From positions 310,001-374,000 of the forward strand of contig CACWYV010000001.1 of NCBI GenBank assembly GCA_902765225.1: a stretch of DNA of 64,000 nt, written 5' to 3'. The position numbers were made by a program, and so were the translations under genes. The notes below the pieces were generated by a model that saw only the letters and a list, made by a program, of their open reading frames with translations, ran no database searches and had not been told where the DNA came from. This DNA comes from Candidatus Avelusimicrobium intestinale. Its GTDB lineage: Bacteria > Elusimicrobiota > Elusimicrobia > Elusimicrobiales > Elusimicrobiaceae. This document shows positions 33,783 through 42,762 of the stretch, one piece after another; position 1 is the stretch's first letter; each line of letters opens with the position of its first letter.

Positions 33783-35174
33783 ATGCCAAATCCGTCTGCA
33801 CCCCGCCAACAGGGCAAACAACAAGACCCGCAAGTCCGCAAGAAGAATTTTGAGGAAGTAGCCCAAATTTTCACGCCGGAAGAAGCGTGCGCCGAGGCCG
33901 AGCGCTGCCTGACGTGCCAAAATGCCCGTTGCCAGGCCAATTGCCCCGTTGGGGTGCAAATTCCGGCGTTTATTGCTTTGTTGAAAAAGGGGGATGTCGG
34001 CGCAGCCTTAAGTAAAATTATGGAAACCAGTTTGTTGCCGGCCATTTGCGGCCGTGTGTGTCCGCAAGAGAAACATTGTGAAGGCAACTGTGTGCTGAAG
34101 GACAAATTCGGCTCCGTAAACATTGGGATGTTGGAACGTTATACCGCCGATACTGCCCGGCAAAAAGGGTTATTAAAAACTCCGCAGTGTGCTGCCCCCA
34201 GTGGGAAAAAAGTAGTTTGTATCGGTTCCGGCCCGTCGTCTATCGCGGCGGCGGCGGAATTGGCCCGTGCCGGACACGAAGTAACCGTTTTGGAGGCCTT
34301 GCACGCATTTGGCGGTGTTTTACGCTACGGGATACCGTCTTTCCGGTTGCCGCGCGAAGTAATTGACCGCGAAATTGAAACCGTGAAAGCCATGGGAGTT
34401 AAATTCCAAACGGATGTGTTGGTGGGAGCGACGGAAAAAGTGGCGGATTTGCTCCGGCAGTTTGATGCAGTATATATCGGAAGCGGGGCGGGGTTGCCTA
34501 CCATGTTGGGAATTCCCGGTGAAAGCGCAGTAGGGGTATACAGTGCCAATGAATTTTTAACGCGTGTTAATTTGATGCAGGCCTATAAATTCCCGCAGAC
34601 GGATACGCCGGTTCAAATTGGCAAACGGGTAGTTGTACTGGGAGGTGGCAATAGCGCGATGGATGCGGCCCGCTGTGCGATGCGGTTAGGGCCGGATAGC
34701 GTAACCGTAGCATATCGCCGCAGCGCGGCTGAAATGCCTGCCCGGGCCGCGGAAGTATTACACGCGCAGGAAGAAGGGGTACAATTTGAGTATTTGATTA
34801 CTCCCAAAGAAGTATTACAAGATGAAAACGGTCGCGTATGCGGCATTCGGTGTACCCGCAACGAACTGGGGGCGCCGGATGCGAAAGGACGCCGCCGCCC
34901 GGTTGAAATTGCCGGTTCGGAATTTGTTTTACCGGCTGATACGGTCATAGTAGCCATCGGTCAACGGCCCAACCCCATTATTGCCAAAACTACACCGGAG
35001 TTGAAAACCAGCGAGCGCGGTGTATTGGAATTGGATGAACAGGGGAAAACATCCCTGCCGGGAGTGTACGCCGGCGGTGATATCATCCGCGGCGGAGCGA
35101 CGGTGCTTTTGGCGATGAAGGACGGTATTGAAGCGGCCCGTCGTATTAACCGCTATTTAAGTGAGGGAAAATAA
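33783..35174 (+). CDS. nfnB: NfnB-type NADPH:ferredoxin oxidoreductase large subunit
   Basis: This 463-residue iron-sulfur flavoprotein resembles the small subunit of glutamate synthase. It has the N-terminal cluster cysteines (CLTCQNARCQANCPVG, then CGRVCPQEKHCEGNC), an FAD site (VVCIGSGPSSIAAAAELA) and an NADPH site (VVLGGGNSAMDAARCAMR), with YAGGDIIRGGATVLLAM near the end. The next gene encodes the partner NfnA, so the pair is probably electron-bifurcating NADH-dependent reduced ferredoxin:NADP oxidoreductase. A stand-alone GltD-like role is the alternative. Confidence 0.88.
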   Translation: MPNPSAPRQQGKQQDPQVRKKNFEEVAQIFTPEEACAEAERCLTCQNARCQANCPVGVQIPAFIALLKKGDVGAALSKIMETSLLPAICGRVCPQEKHCEGNCVLKDKFGSVNIGMLERYTADTARQKGLLKTPQCAAPSGKKVVCIGSGPSSIAAAAELARAGHEVTVLEALHAFGGVLRYGIPSFRLPREVIDREIETVKAMGVKFQTDVLVGATEKVADLLRQFDAVYIGSGAGLPTMLGIPGESAVGVYSANEFLTRVNLMQAYKFPQTDTPVQIGKRVVVLGGGNSAMDAARCAMRLGPDSVTVAYRRSAAEMPARAAEVLHAQEEGVQFEYLITPKEVLQDENGRVCGIRCTRNELGAPDAKGRRRPVEIAGSEFVLPADTVIVAIGQRPNPIIAKTTPELKTSERGVLELDEQGKTSLPGVYAGGDIIRGGATVLLAMKDGIEAARRINRYLSEGK

Positions 35175-35175
35175 T

Positions 35176-36030
35176 ATGGAAGAAAATACCATTTTGAAAA
35201 AAGAAAATTTAAATAGTGCCGTTGTAAAATTTGTGATTTATAAGCCGCTTGTTGCACGGGCGGCCCGGGCCGGACAATTTGTCATTCTGCGCGGGCGTGA
35301 AGGAGGCGAACGGGTACCGGTTACTTTGGTGGATTGGGATGCGCAAGCCGGAACAATTACCGTAATTATACAAGCCATTGGTAAATCTACCGGGATGTTC
35401 AATTCTTTGGCGAGTGGTGAAAAATTTTTAAATGTGGCCGGTCCGTTGGGTACTCCCGTGGAAATTAAAAACTACGGTACGGTGGCGGTAGTTGGCGGCG
35501 GAGTGGGAATTGCGGAAGTATACCCGATCGCGCGTGCGTTTAAACAAGCCGGAAACCGCGTAATTGCCGTGCTTGGGGCGCGCACAAAAGAGTTACTTAT
35601 TTTGGAAAAAGAAATGGCGTCTTTGTGTGATAAAACCGTTTGCGCTACGGATGACGGTTCTTACGGGTTAAAGGGGATGGTAACGGATGCCGTGCAGCAG
35701 TTGTATGACGCAGGGGAAAAAATTCAGGCAGGTTTTATTATCGGGCCGATACCCATGATGAAATTTACGGCGCGTTTAATGGATAAATTAGGTATGACTC
35801 CTTACGCCAGTTTAAACCCCATTATGTTGGACGGAACGGGTATGTGCGGGTGTTGCCGCGTGACGGTGGAAGGGCGTGTGCGTTTTGCCTGTGTGGAGGG
35901 CCCGATGTTCCCCGCCCGCACCATTGATTTTGATGAACTCATCCGCCGGACCAGTGAGTATAAGCCATTGGAAAAAGAAAGTTTGGCCCGCTTTGAAAAA
36001 GACCACGTATGTAAATGCGGATTACATTAA
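35176..36030 (+). CDS. nfnA: NfnA-type FAD/NAD-binding small subunit
   Basis: This 284-residue protein has a ferredoxin-reductase fold: an FAD domain (RGREGGERVPVTLVDWD), NAD domain (VVGGGVGIAEVYPIARA) and a C-terminal 2Fe-2S motif (MCGCCRVTVEGRVRFAC). This architecture is shared by NfnA, PyrK-like and sulfide dehydrogenase subunits. Directly after nfnB, it should bind NAD and pass electrons to NfnB. The start is the ATG at 35176 behind GAGGGA. A terminator follows. Confidence 0.88.
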   Translation: MEENTILKKENLNSAVVKFVIYKPLVARAARAGQFVILRGREGGERVPVTLVDWDAQAGTITVIIQAIGKSTGMFNSLASGEKFLNVAGPLGTPVEIKNYGTVAVVGGGVGIAEVYPIARAFKQAGNRVIAVLGARTKELLILEKEMASLCDKTVCATDDGSYGLKGMVTDAVQQLYDAGEKIQAGFIIGPIPMMKFTARLMDKLGMTPYASLNPIMLDGTGMCGCCRVTVEGRVRFACVEGPMFPARTIDFDELIRRTSEYKPLEKESLARFEKDHVCKCGLH

Positions 36031-36047
36031 AAATAGGTACGCGGAAA

Positions 36048-36080
36048 AAAGCCGGAGGCCTTGTAGGCCTCCGGCTTTGC
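36048..36080. terminator. Bidirectional terminator after nfnA
   Basis: AAAGCCGGAGGCC pairs perfectly over 13 bp with GGCCTCCGGCTTT around TTGTA. It separates convergent genes. Confidence 0.92.
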
Positions 36081-36097
36081 TTTTATGAAAGAGAGAA

Positions 36098-39000
36098 TTA
36101 CTCATCCCATCCGCCGAGTAATTCGTCGTATACATCCTGTGCACTTAAGGAGGACGTAGCGCTGGATTTTTGGTTATGAGGGGTTTGTTTATGTGCGCGG
36201 GCAGCATCTCTTAAGGTGCTTGCCAACTGTTCAAAGATTGAACTGCGCAATTCTTCTACCTCTAACAGGGTAACCGATGTGTCCGTCCACAGTTTATTTA
36301 ATTTTTGACGGGCATCTTTGATGCGTGCTTCCGCTTCGGGGGAAGAATATAATTTGCGCAAGAGGTCCAACCTGGCCTCATTTTTCGTGCGCCAAACGTT
36401 GGTGGCTTCTTCGGACGTGCGTACTTTAAGGACTTCTTGTTCGTCTAATTGTTCCCATCCTTCTTCCGTACTGATGAGGTCTATGATGAAATAATTAAGA
36501 TAGTTATACGCATCCCATTGGTCTTGTACTGCTTGTATGTCTTTTTCTTTGGCAGCCTGGGCGGTTTTCCGGCTAATTGTATTATACCGGGCAGTCAAAT
36601 AGACGTAAGGCAACGGTTCCATTTTCAATAAACCGGTCCGACGCTGTAGGATAGCTTCTTGGATATACAGGGCGTTCGGTTTAACAAGCGCTTGCTGATA
36701 CTTTCGTTCCACTTCCGCTAAAGATAAGCGGGGGTTGTTCCACAGGTCTTTTATCTCTTGTTGGACTTCCTTGAGTACGGTAGGAGCCAGCGACCAATTT
36801 TCCGCAAAATATGCCATCTCTCCTGTAGAGGCCAATTGATTTACAAATGTTTCCCATTCGCGGCTAAGTGCCCGGCGGGCTTCTTGCACTTTTTGGGCAG
36901 GCAGCTCTTGCCACACTTCATCTTCTTCCAACGATTGGGCGTTTTCCAGTGTACGCGCAATTTCCCAGTTGATATGGACTAACTCTTCATAAGTCTTTGC
37001 GTTTTGCGGTTGTTTGGAGACAGCCTGTATGCGCGACAAAATCTGGTCGTACGAAACCGTTAAGAAAACTTGTTCCGACGGATTATATTGGCCAACATTT
37101 TCCCGCAGCATGTCAACCAGACTTTGTTGTTGGGCCAGAATATCTTTGGCCGGAAAAGCTTTCCAAGCGTCCGGCGTTGTTAAATTGGTTTCAAACGACA
37201 GGCACTGGCTCAACTTTTGTGAATATTGCAAGATATGTTGTTCCGCTTTTTCTTCATCAACTTTTTGGGCATCTTGATCCAACTGGTGCAGCGTGGTTGC
37301 GTGCAAGGCGGCCAAGTAGAGGTATTGGTTGACCGACCAGTCCCCATTCCATACCTTACGGGTTCCGTACAGCGTTTTTTGAGTCGGACGGCTGACGGAC
37401 TGGCCTATTTGGTGTATTTCTCCCAATGATTCTTGCAGTTGTTGCTTCTGTGTCGCGATGTAAGACAAATTCGCTTTCCGGGATCCTTCTTTCAGGAAAT
37501 CAGTTACTTGCAGGTTCTTTTTCGCATAAAAATTTAATTTATGACTGGCTTCGTCCCAGAGTTTTTCCCACCAGGATTTTTTGGAAGTACGCATAGATTC
37601 CAAGGTAGGAAAATCCGCCGTGGGTATGGATCCCATAAACAGAGACTTTTGCGGTTGGTCTTTCGTTTGGGGGGCCAACGTTTGATTCTTTAATTGTTGA
37701 AGGCGGACTTTCTCTCGGCTTAAATAGCGATAGAAATCTACTGTTTCCGCGGTGGCCGTAGATAGTGTTGGTTCTATGGCGGCCAGATGCAAATCTATGT
37801 TTACGAGGGTCTGCTGTATCTGCACCGGGTCCCACCATGTCTCTGCTATTTTGGCAGTTGCATTTTGAGCATTAATTCCTTGGGCGATTTGGAAACGCGC
37901 ACGATCAGCGGTGTGGGCAATATCCGTGCGGGTTTGGTCCCCTACTAAATCCAGCAATCCGCGTTTTGCTCTGGGAGCCAAGAACGGCGCAGTGAATAAA
38001 GCCCCGGCCTGATCACCTTCTGTCTTGCGGAAGAAATGCACTCTATCCGGTATGAAATTCGGTGGAATTTGATTTCCCTTTATAGGATCAAGCACATCTG
38101 CATGTTTGGCGCGTTCTTCGTTTGTTTGCCGGAGCATCTCCTTTTCCAATATGGGTTGTTGAATAGAATAGGCCAAGCGGTCCAATACATCCCATCCGGC
38201 AAAGAAGAGGAAATTTCCCTTGAGCAGATGAATCATGGGGTCATTTGCCAAAATTGGTAATTTGTTTAACAAGTTTACCTGATCAGATTTGATAAAATGC
38301 TGGGCCAAAAGGTCTGCTAAGTCATTTCCGATGTTTTCTTCTCCGAAGCCAAATGCACCGGCATGTTTGACAGGGTTAAAATTTGCGGGGATTTCCTTAG
38401 GCAAGGCCGTATTAGGGCGAATGGCCAACACCGGGGAGGAGGTAATACCTCTTGAGGCATTTGTTTTCCCGGCGAACAATTTGGCATCATAGGCGGCCCG
38501 TTTGGTTTCGTCCGATAAAGTTGCGTATATGTCGGTTAGCTTTTGGCTTTGCGCCGTAGCTTCCCTCTCTAAGGCAGGATTCATTTTATCCGGATGGATT
38601 TCCTTCATTTTGGCTCTGTAGGCCTTTTTTATCTGTTTTATGTCGGCATCCGGTGCTACTCCCAACATTCTGTAATAGTTTTCTTGCTTAAGCAAATTGT
38701 CTGCCCGTTTCCGGAATTCCCTTGGGGTGATACGTTCCCAGGCTTTTGTTTCGGGGTTAATTCCCCAGTATTCAAATACACTTTCTTGAAATCCGGCTTT
38801 TCTGCCCAGTGCCCCGGTGGCAGCTTTGCTAGCTGCTAAATCGTTTTGCAGAGAGGCATTGATGGTAGTAGTTAACTGTCGTTCCTTGGTTACCAAAGAA
38901 TTGGGTATCCACCAACGGGAAGGACGAGTCAGCGGATTGAGATTGAAAGGTCCGCCTGTGGCAGTTAACACTTCCTCGCCGCCGCGCCCGTAAGAGGAAA

Positions 39001-41623
39001 TGGCACGGTACATGCGGGCCTTCCCCAACGGTGATGTGATGGGACTTCCCCCCAAATTGTGCGGCAAGAATACAGCCGATTTATAGTGGAAACCAGGGCG
39101 ATGACTAAAGACGTGGTATATTTCCGCAGCGGGTTCCTCGTTCATCATAAAATTGGAAAAACGTTTCCCAAAACCTGCCGCATGCTTGGCGTCTGTTCCG
39201 CCAGTAACGTATCCGGTCCCGGAACGGGTAATAGATTGTTTAACTTCTCTGAAATTTAATTCAAATCCCGGCGAGCTGGGGCCGAACCCTTGGCGTAATT
39301 TTTTCCCAAAACCAGACAGTGTACCTGTCGGTTGGGCACTGGTCAGACCGATGGCATTCTTGGGCGCGGGAGAAGGATCGGTAGGGACTTTGATTGTTTC
39401 CGTGCGGGTGGTGGACAGAGAAATACCACTCTTGCTTAAAGTACGTTCCAATTTTTGGCTATATTTCCACCCTTGACGCATTTTGGCGGAAAAACGCCCA
39501 ATGCGGGACTTCGCGGAAAGGCCTTGGGCTTTCCGCGCCACGTTGAATGCTTGCGGTACAAAACCGACGGTGCGGACAGACCGTCCGATTACGCGGAAAG
39601 CAAGACCGACTACCGGGCCAAGCAGAATGGCCCACGCAACGGTTTCTCCTGCCAACCGGGCAAACATTTTCCCGTTTTCGGCATCCACCGCACGCCAATT
39701 GAGGGCATTTTGGAAATATAGGGGGTGTGCGCGGCCGTCCGTGCCGAAGACATAAGTCGGCTTTGGCATAGATTTGCCGGTTTGTGGGTCAAAATAGGGG
39801 GCATCGTCGCTTTCTTTACGGTGTTGTAACAAAATTGTTTTAGAAGTATCCGGCACGTAACGGTTATATTGTTCGCTCCAGACCGTGTCGGGCGCTGTGA
39901 TAGGCGTTAAATCATTGACAATCCGTGTCAATGAATCGGCTAATACGCGCATTTGGTTGGAATCTAATCCGTATCCGTCCAATTTATATCCGGTATCCGT
40001 AAGCGGATAGTATAAATCCACCGTATAGCGGGCCAACCGGTTGCGGGTTTGGTCTTCCAGTTTTTGGCTGAGTTCGCCGGAAATCAACTGTAAGGCCACA
40101 ATGCGCGTTTGTGTATTGTGGGACGGTTCGGCTAATTCCGTCAGCACAGGTAAGATATCCTCGCCGATACTCGCTTCCTTGGCCGCGAGCAATATGGTGC
40201 TGATAATATTCGCAAACGGAGTATCAAATGGCGTGGGGCGAACACGGCCGAGGACATCGGTTTTGGTTTCCGCTTCAAACATTTTTACCAACGTAAGAAG
40301 GTGCTGCGGGCGTCTGATTAGCATCACATACGTGGCGGTATATTCAGCCTGTTGGGTCAACAATGGTTCGGCACCCGAACGGGGGTTTTGGGCCTTGTCT
40401 TTTAATTGTTTGAGTTCGCGGGTAAAGTCCATCAAAAAGTTATCATACAATTGGCTGTTGGGGGAAGTGGCCGTTTCCGCGTACATAAACGGTCGGGTTT
40501 GAATTTCAAAACCGGCAGGAAGTTGGGCGGGGATGTCCTCGGCCCGGTCGAACATTTGGGTGTATTGTTCGCAAAATTCTTCATACGTCAGGGTTGGGAC
40601 CAAAGAACCGGATTTCCCTTCCGCTTGCCGGGCGGGTTGGGCTTTGGCCTGGTTCTGTTTGTACTTCTGGTAAACGGCCCGGCTCGGTACGACGGCAAAT
40701 CGGTTGGATTGCGATTGCGTTTGGGTGTACATCATCCCTAAGAAATCCTCTTCCCCCAGGAAGCGGTGAATTTGGTACAGTAAAATGCGCAACTCGCTAC
40801 GCGCCATAATCAAGGCATAAGAATCGTCTTTAGGCAAATGTTTTAAGCGGTACAACGCGCGTTGTTGTAAACGGGGCAAAAACGCCCGAAATTCTTCGTT
40901 TACCGAGGAAACGGAGGCGGTATCTTGAAGTATTTTTGTGAGTTGGTCGGAAAAAAACTGGGCAACAAAGGCCGTCAATTGGTAATCCGCCTGGAAAAAA
41001 GCGTCGTTAGCTTCCCGTTGGGGAGTAATAAGCGGATCTAAATATTCCGTCAAATCGGAAAGGGAAAGTTCATCTTTTGCCAATTGGATAAAGAAAGTTT
41101 GTAACGCTTCCGACTGTCGCGGCATAAATAATTTTTGAAACTCCGGGTGAGTCGCGGAAGTGTTGGGGGATGTTTTCAGCGGTTGCCGCAGTTCTTGTTG
41201 GACTTGGTTCCAATCAATTTGTGCAGCCGGGTCCGGTGCGGGGGCCGCCTCTTCCCACCCGTGCATCTTTTTAATCCGCGTGTATTCATTCGCCAATTGG
41301 TGCAGTTGGGCCACGATTTGGCCCAGCTCTAAAAATTCCACCGGAGATTTGATCTCCAGCGTGTCATACGTGTTGGCCAAATCGTTCATTTGGCGGCCGT
41401 ATTCTTCGTTTAATGCTTCTAAAGAGGTAGCGGGTAACGTGCCGGGAACAAGACCCCAGTTTTGCACGGGCAGAGCAGTGGCGTAGTACGCCGCGCGCAA
41501 GCGGGCTTCCACGGGATTTTGTACGTTTGAGGACTTCTGGTTGGTTTGTGCGTAGACCACTTCCGGGATTAATATATTATAAGCAAATACCAAAATCATG
41601 AAACGGCAAATCCAAGTTACCAT
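36098..41623 (-). CDS. Giant exported protein with an internal J domain
   Basis: This 1841-residue protein starts with a signal peptide (residues 1 to 25, FAYNILIPEVVYAQ). The bulk is predicted helical and rich in Gln and Ala, without a family I know. A hydrophobic segment (about 660 to 680, AWAILLGPVVGLAFRVIG) may span the membrane. Near residues 983 to 1055 lies a J domain with the HPD tripeptide (EIHPDKMNPAL) and KKAYRAKMKE helix. The final 40% has repeated helical pairs. J domains normally stimulate cytoplasmic Hsp70, so topology is puzzling: with the signal peptide and one membrane helix, residues after 680 could lie in the cytoplasm. A palindromic element shared with another exported-protein gene lies upstream. 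A strong ribosome site (AAGGAG) precedes the ATG. Confidence 0.75.
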   Translation of the reverse strand: MVTWICRFMILVFAYNILIPEVVYAQTNQKSSNVQNPVEARLRAAYYATALPVQNWGLVPGTLPATSLEALNEEYGRQMNDLANTYDTLEIKSPVEFLELGQIVAQLHQLANEYTRIKKMHGWEEAAPAPDPAAQIDWNQVQQELRQPLKTSPNTSATHPEFQKLFMPRQSEALQTFFIQLAKDELSLSDLTEYLDPLITPQREANDAFFQADYQLTAFVAQFFSDQLTKILQDTASVSSVNEEFRAFLPRLQQRALYRLKHLPKDDSYALIMARSELRILLYQIHRFLGEEDFLGMMYTQTQSQSNRFAVVPSRAVYQKYKQNQAKAQPARQAEGKSGSLVPTLTYEEFCEQYTQMFDRAEDIPAQLPAGFEIQTRPFMYAETATSPNSQLYDNFLMDFTRELKQLKDKAQNPRSGAEPLLTQQAEYTATYVMLIRRPQHLLTLVKMFEAETKTDVLGRVRPTPFDTPFANIISTILLAAKEASIGEDILPVLTELAEPSHNTQTRIVALQLISGELSQKLEDQTRNRLARYTVDLYYPLTDTGYKLDGYGLDSNQMRVLADSLTRIVNDLTPITAPDTVWSEQYNRYVPDTSKTILLQHRKESDDAPYFDPQTGKSMPKPTYVFGTDGRAHPLYFQNALNWRAVDAENGKMFARLAGETVAWAILLGPVVGLAFRVIGRSVRTVGFVPQAFNVARKAQGLSAKSRIGRFSAKMRQGWKYSQKLERTLSKSGISLSTTRTETIKVPTDPSPAPKNAIGLTSAQPTGTLSGFGKKLRQGFGPSSPGFELNFREVKQSITRSGTGYVTGGTDAKHAAGFGKRFSNFMMNEEPAAEIYHVFSHRPGFHYKSAVFLPHNLGGSPITSPLGKARMYRAISSYGRGGEEVLTATGGPFNLNPLTRPSRWWIPNSLVTKERQLTTTINASLQNDLAASKAATGALGRKAGFQESVFEYWGINPETKAWERITPREFRKRADNLLKQENYYRMLGVAPDADIKQIKKAYRAKMKEIHPDKMNPALEREATAQSQKLTDIYATLSDETKRAAYDAKLFAGKTNASRGITSSPVLAIRPNTALPKEIPANFNPVKHAGAFGFGEENIGNDLADLLAQHFIKSDQVNLLNKLPILANDPMIHLLKGNFLFFAGWDVLDRLAYSIQQPILEKEMLRQTNEERAKHADVLDPIKGNQIPPNFIPDRVHFFRKTEGDQAGALFTAPFLAPRAKRGLLDLVGDQTRTDIAHTADRARFQIAQGINAQNATAKIAETWWDPVQIQQTLVNIDLHLAAIEPTLSTATAETVDFYRYLSREKVRLQQLKNQTLAPQTKDQPQKSLFMGSIPTADFPTLESMRTSKKSWWEKLWDEASHKLNFYAKKNLQVTDFLKEGSRKANLSYIATQKQQLQESLGEIHQIGQSVSRPTQKTLYGTRKVWNGDWSVNQYLYLAALHATTLHQLDQDAQKVDEEKAEQHILQYSQKLSQCLSFETNLTTPDAWKAFPAKDILAQQQSLVDMLRENVGQYNPSEQVFLTVSYDQILSRIQAVSKQPQNAKTYEELVHINWEIARTLENAQSLEEDEVWQELPAQKVQEARRALSREWETFVNQLASTGEMAYFAENWSLAPTVLKEVQQEIKDLWNNPRLSLAEVERKYQQALVKPNALYIQEAILQRRTGLLKMEPLPYVYLTARYNTISRKTAQAAKEKDIQAVQDQWDAYNYLNYFIIDLISTEEGWEQLDEQEVLKVRTSEEATNVWRTKNEARLDLLRKLYSSPEAEARIKDARQKLNKLWTDTSVTLLEVEELRSSIFEQLASTLRDAARAHKQTPHNQKSSATSSLSAQDVYDELLGGWDE

Positions 41624-41689
41624 AAAAACTCCTTGGGGCCCATATTCCCCTTTATTTTATTATAGCGGTTTGGGGGTAAAAAACAAGAC

Positions 41690-41765
41690 CCAGGCCCGAC
41701 GGAAAAAGGACCTAGGAAACAGGGCCAAAAAGGCCTATGCTTTTATAGGTCTAAAGGCCTAGATG
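41690..41765 (-). promoter_or_regulatory. Palindromic upstream element, copy 1
   Basis: On the minus strand, 70 to 140 bases before the giant gene, AGACCTA is followed after 8 bases by TAGGCC, TTTTT and GGCCCT, then by a second CCTAGGTCCTTT. The same order occurs at 58896-58930 on the plus strand upstream of the exported metalloprotease gene. Confidence 0.5.
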
Positions 41766-41784
41766 CGGTAACAGAAGTAAGGAA

Positions 41785-42708
41785 TTAGTGGCGGCCGGAA
41801 AACGGGGATTTGGCGGCCGCTATAATGGCCGCTACCATACTTGCCGGGTCGGCTTGGTGGCATCCGGCGATATCAAAAGCTGTACCGTGCGCGGGGGAAG
41901 TGCGCGCAAAAGGTAACCCGGCTGTGAAGTGAACAATAGGATGTCGGGCGGCCAGTTTCAAGCCCAGTAGGGCCTGGTCGTGGTACATACATAAGAGTCC
42001 GTCATACGTTCCCCGGCAGTGGGCCAGCCAAGCGGCATCCGTGGGTAACGGACCGTTAATCCGTAATCCCCGTCGGCGCAATTTACGCAGAACGGGAAGT
42101 AAAATTTCGTTTTCTTCGGTGCCGAATTTTCCGTTGTCGCTGGCGTGTGGGTTTACGGCACATAGTCCGACAGACGGATGACGCAGACCGGCTTGTTGCA
42201 GAGCGTGGATAAAAGCAAGAGCGCGTTGTTCCACGCGGGCTTGCGTAAGCGGCAAATGAGCCAAGGCCGCGTGTTCTGTTACTAACGCACACCGTAATTT
42301 CCCGCTGATAAACATCATAAGGCCCTCGGCTCCGGTAGCCGCGCGTAAGAGTTCGGTATGTCCGGTGAACGGTACCTCTGCCAGCGTCCAGCTCTGTTTG
42401 GAAATAGGGGCCGTTACCAGCGGAAGGTGGCGTTGTAAGGCCAATTTGGCCCCCAGTCGTACCGCCCGGTAGGAAATCAGGCCGCCTGCCCGGGAAGGGG
42501 CATGCTTGCGCGGTAAGGGATTTGTATTTTCCAATGCGATTAACCGGCCCAGTCTTTCCGTAAATCCGGCACGCAGCAAAGAGGTGGGTTCTCCTATAAC
42601 AATAGCCCGGCACGCACGTTGTACGCGTGCATTTTGCAAGGCGCGGACGGTTATCTCGGGCCCGATGCCTAAAGGGTCCCCTGCGGTGATGAGTACAAGC
42701 GGTTTCAT
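41785..42708 (-). CDS. pdxA: 4-hydroxythreonine-4-phosphate dehydrogenase
   Basis: PdxA oxidises 4-phosphohydroxy-threonine with NAD in pyridoxal phosphate synthesis. The 307 residues have ITAGDPLGIGPEI, TAPISKQSW, FTGHTELL, CAVNPHASDNGKFGTEE, MYHDQALLGLK and GLPFARTSPAHGTAFDIAG, with the metal-binding histidines in place. It is followed upstream on the same strand by two parvulin genes, with a terminator between. Confidence 0.93.
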   Translation of the reverse strand: MKPLVLITAGDPLGIGPEITVRALQNARVQRACRAIVIGEPTSLLRAGFTERLGRLIALENTNPLPRKHAPSRAGGLISYRAVRLGAKLALQRHLPLVTAPISKQSWTLAEVPFTGHTELLRAATGAEGLMMFISGKLRCALVTEHAALAHLPLTQARVEQRALAFIHALQQAGLRHPSVGLCAVNPHASDNGKFGTEENEILLPVLRKLRRRGLRINGPLPTDAAWLAHCRGTYDGLLCMYHDQALLGLKLAARHPIVHFTAGLPFARTSPAHGTAFDIAGCHQADPASMVAAIIAAAKSPFSGRH

Positions 42709-42716
42709 ATCTCTAC

Positions 42717-42746
42717 AAAAAAGGGAATTCTTGCGAATTCCCTTTT
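42717..42746. terminator. Terminator between pdxA and the parvulin genes
   Basis: AAAAAGGGAATTC pairs with GAATTCCCTTTTT around TTGC, ending in a T run on both strands. Confidence 0.88.
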
Positions 42747-42762
42747 TCCCCGTACAGTAAAA

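Noticed and set aside
39459-39755. Open frames opposite and beside the giant gene, on both strands
   Set aside because: They lie inside the 1841-residue gene, show no domain or ribosome site, and follow from its codon use.
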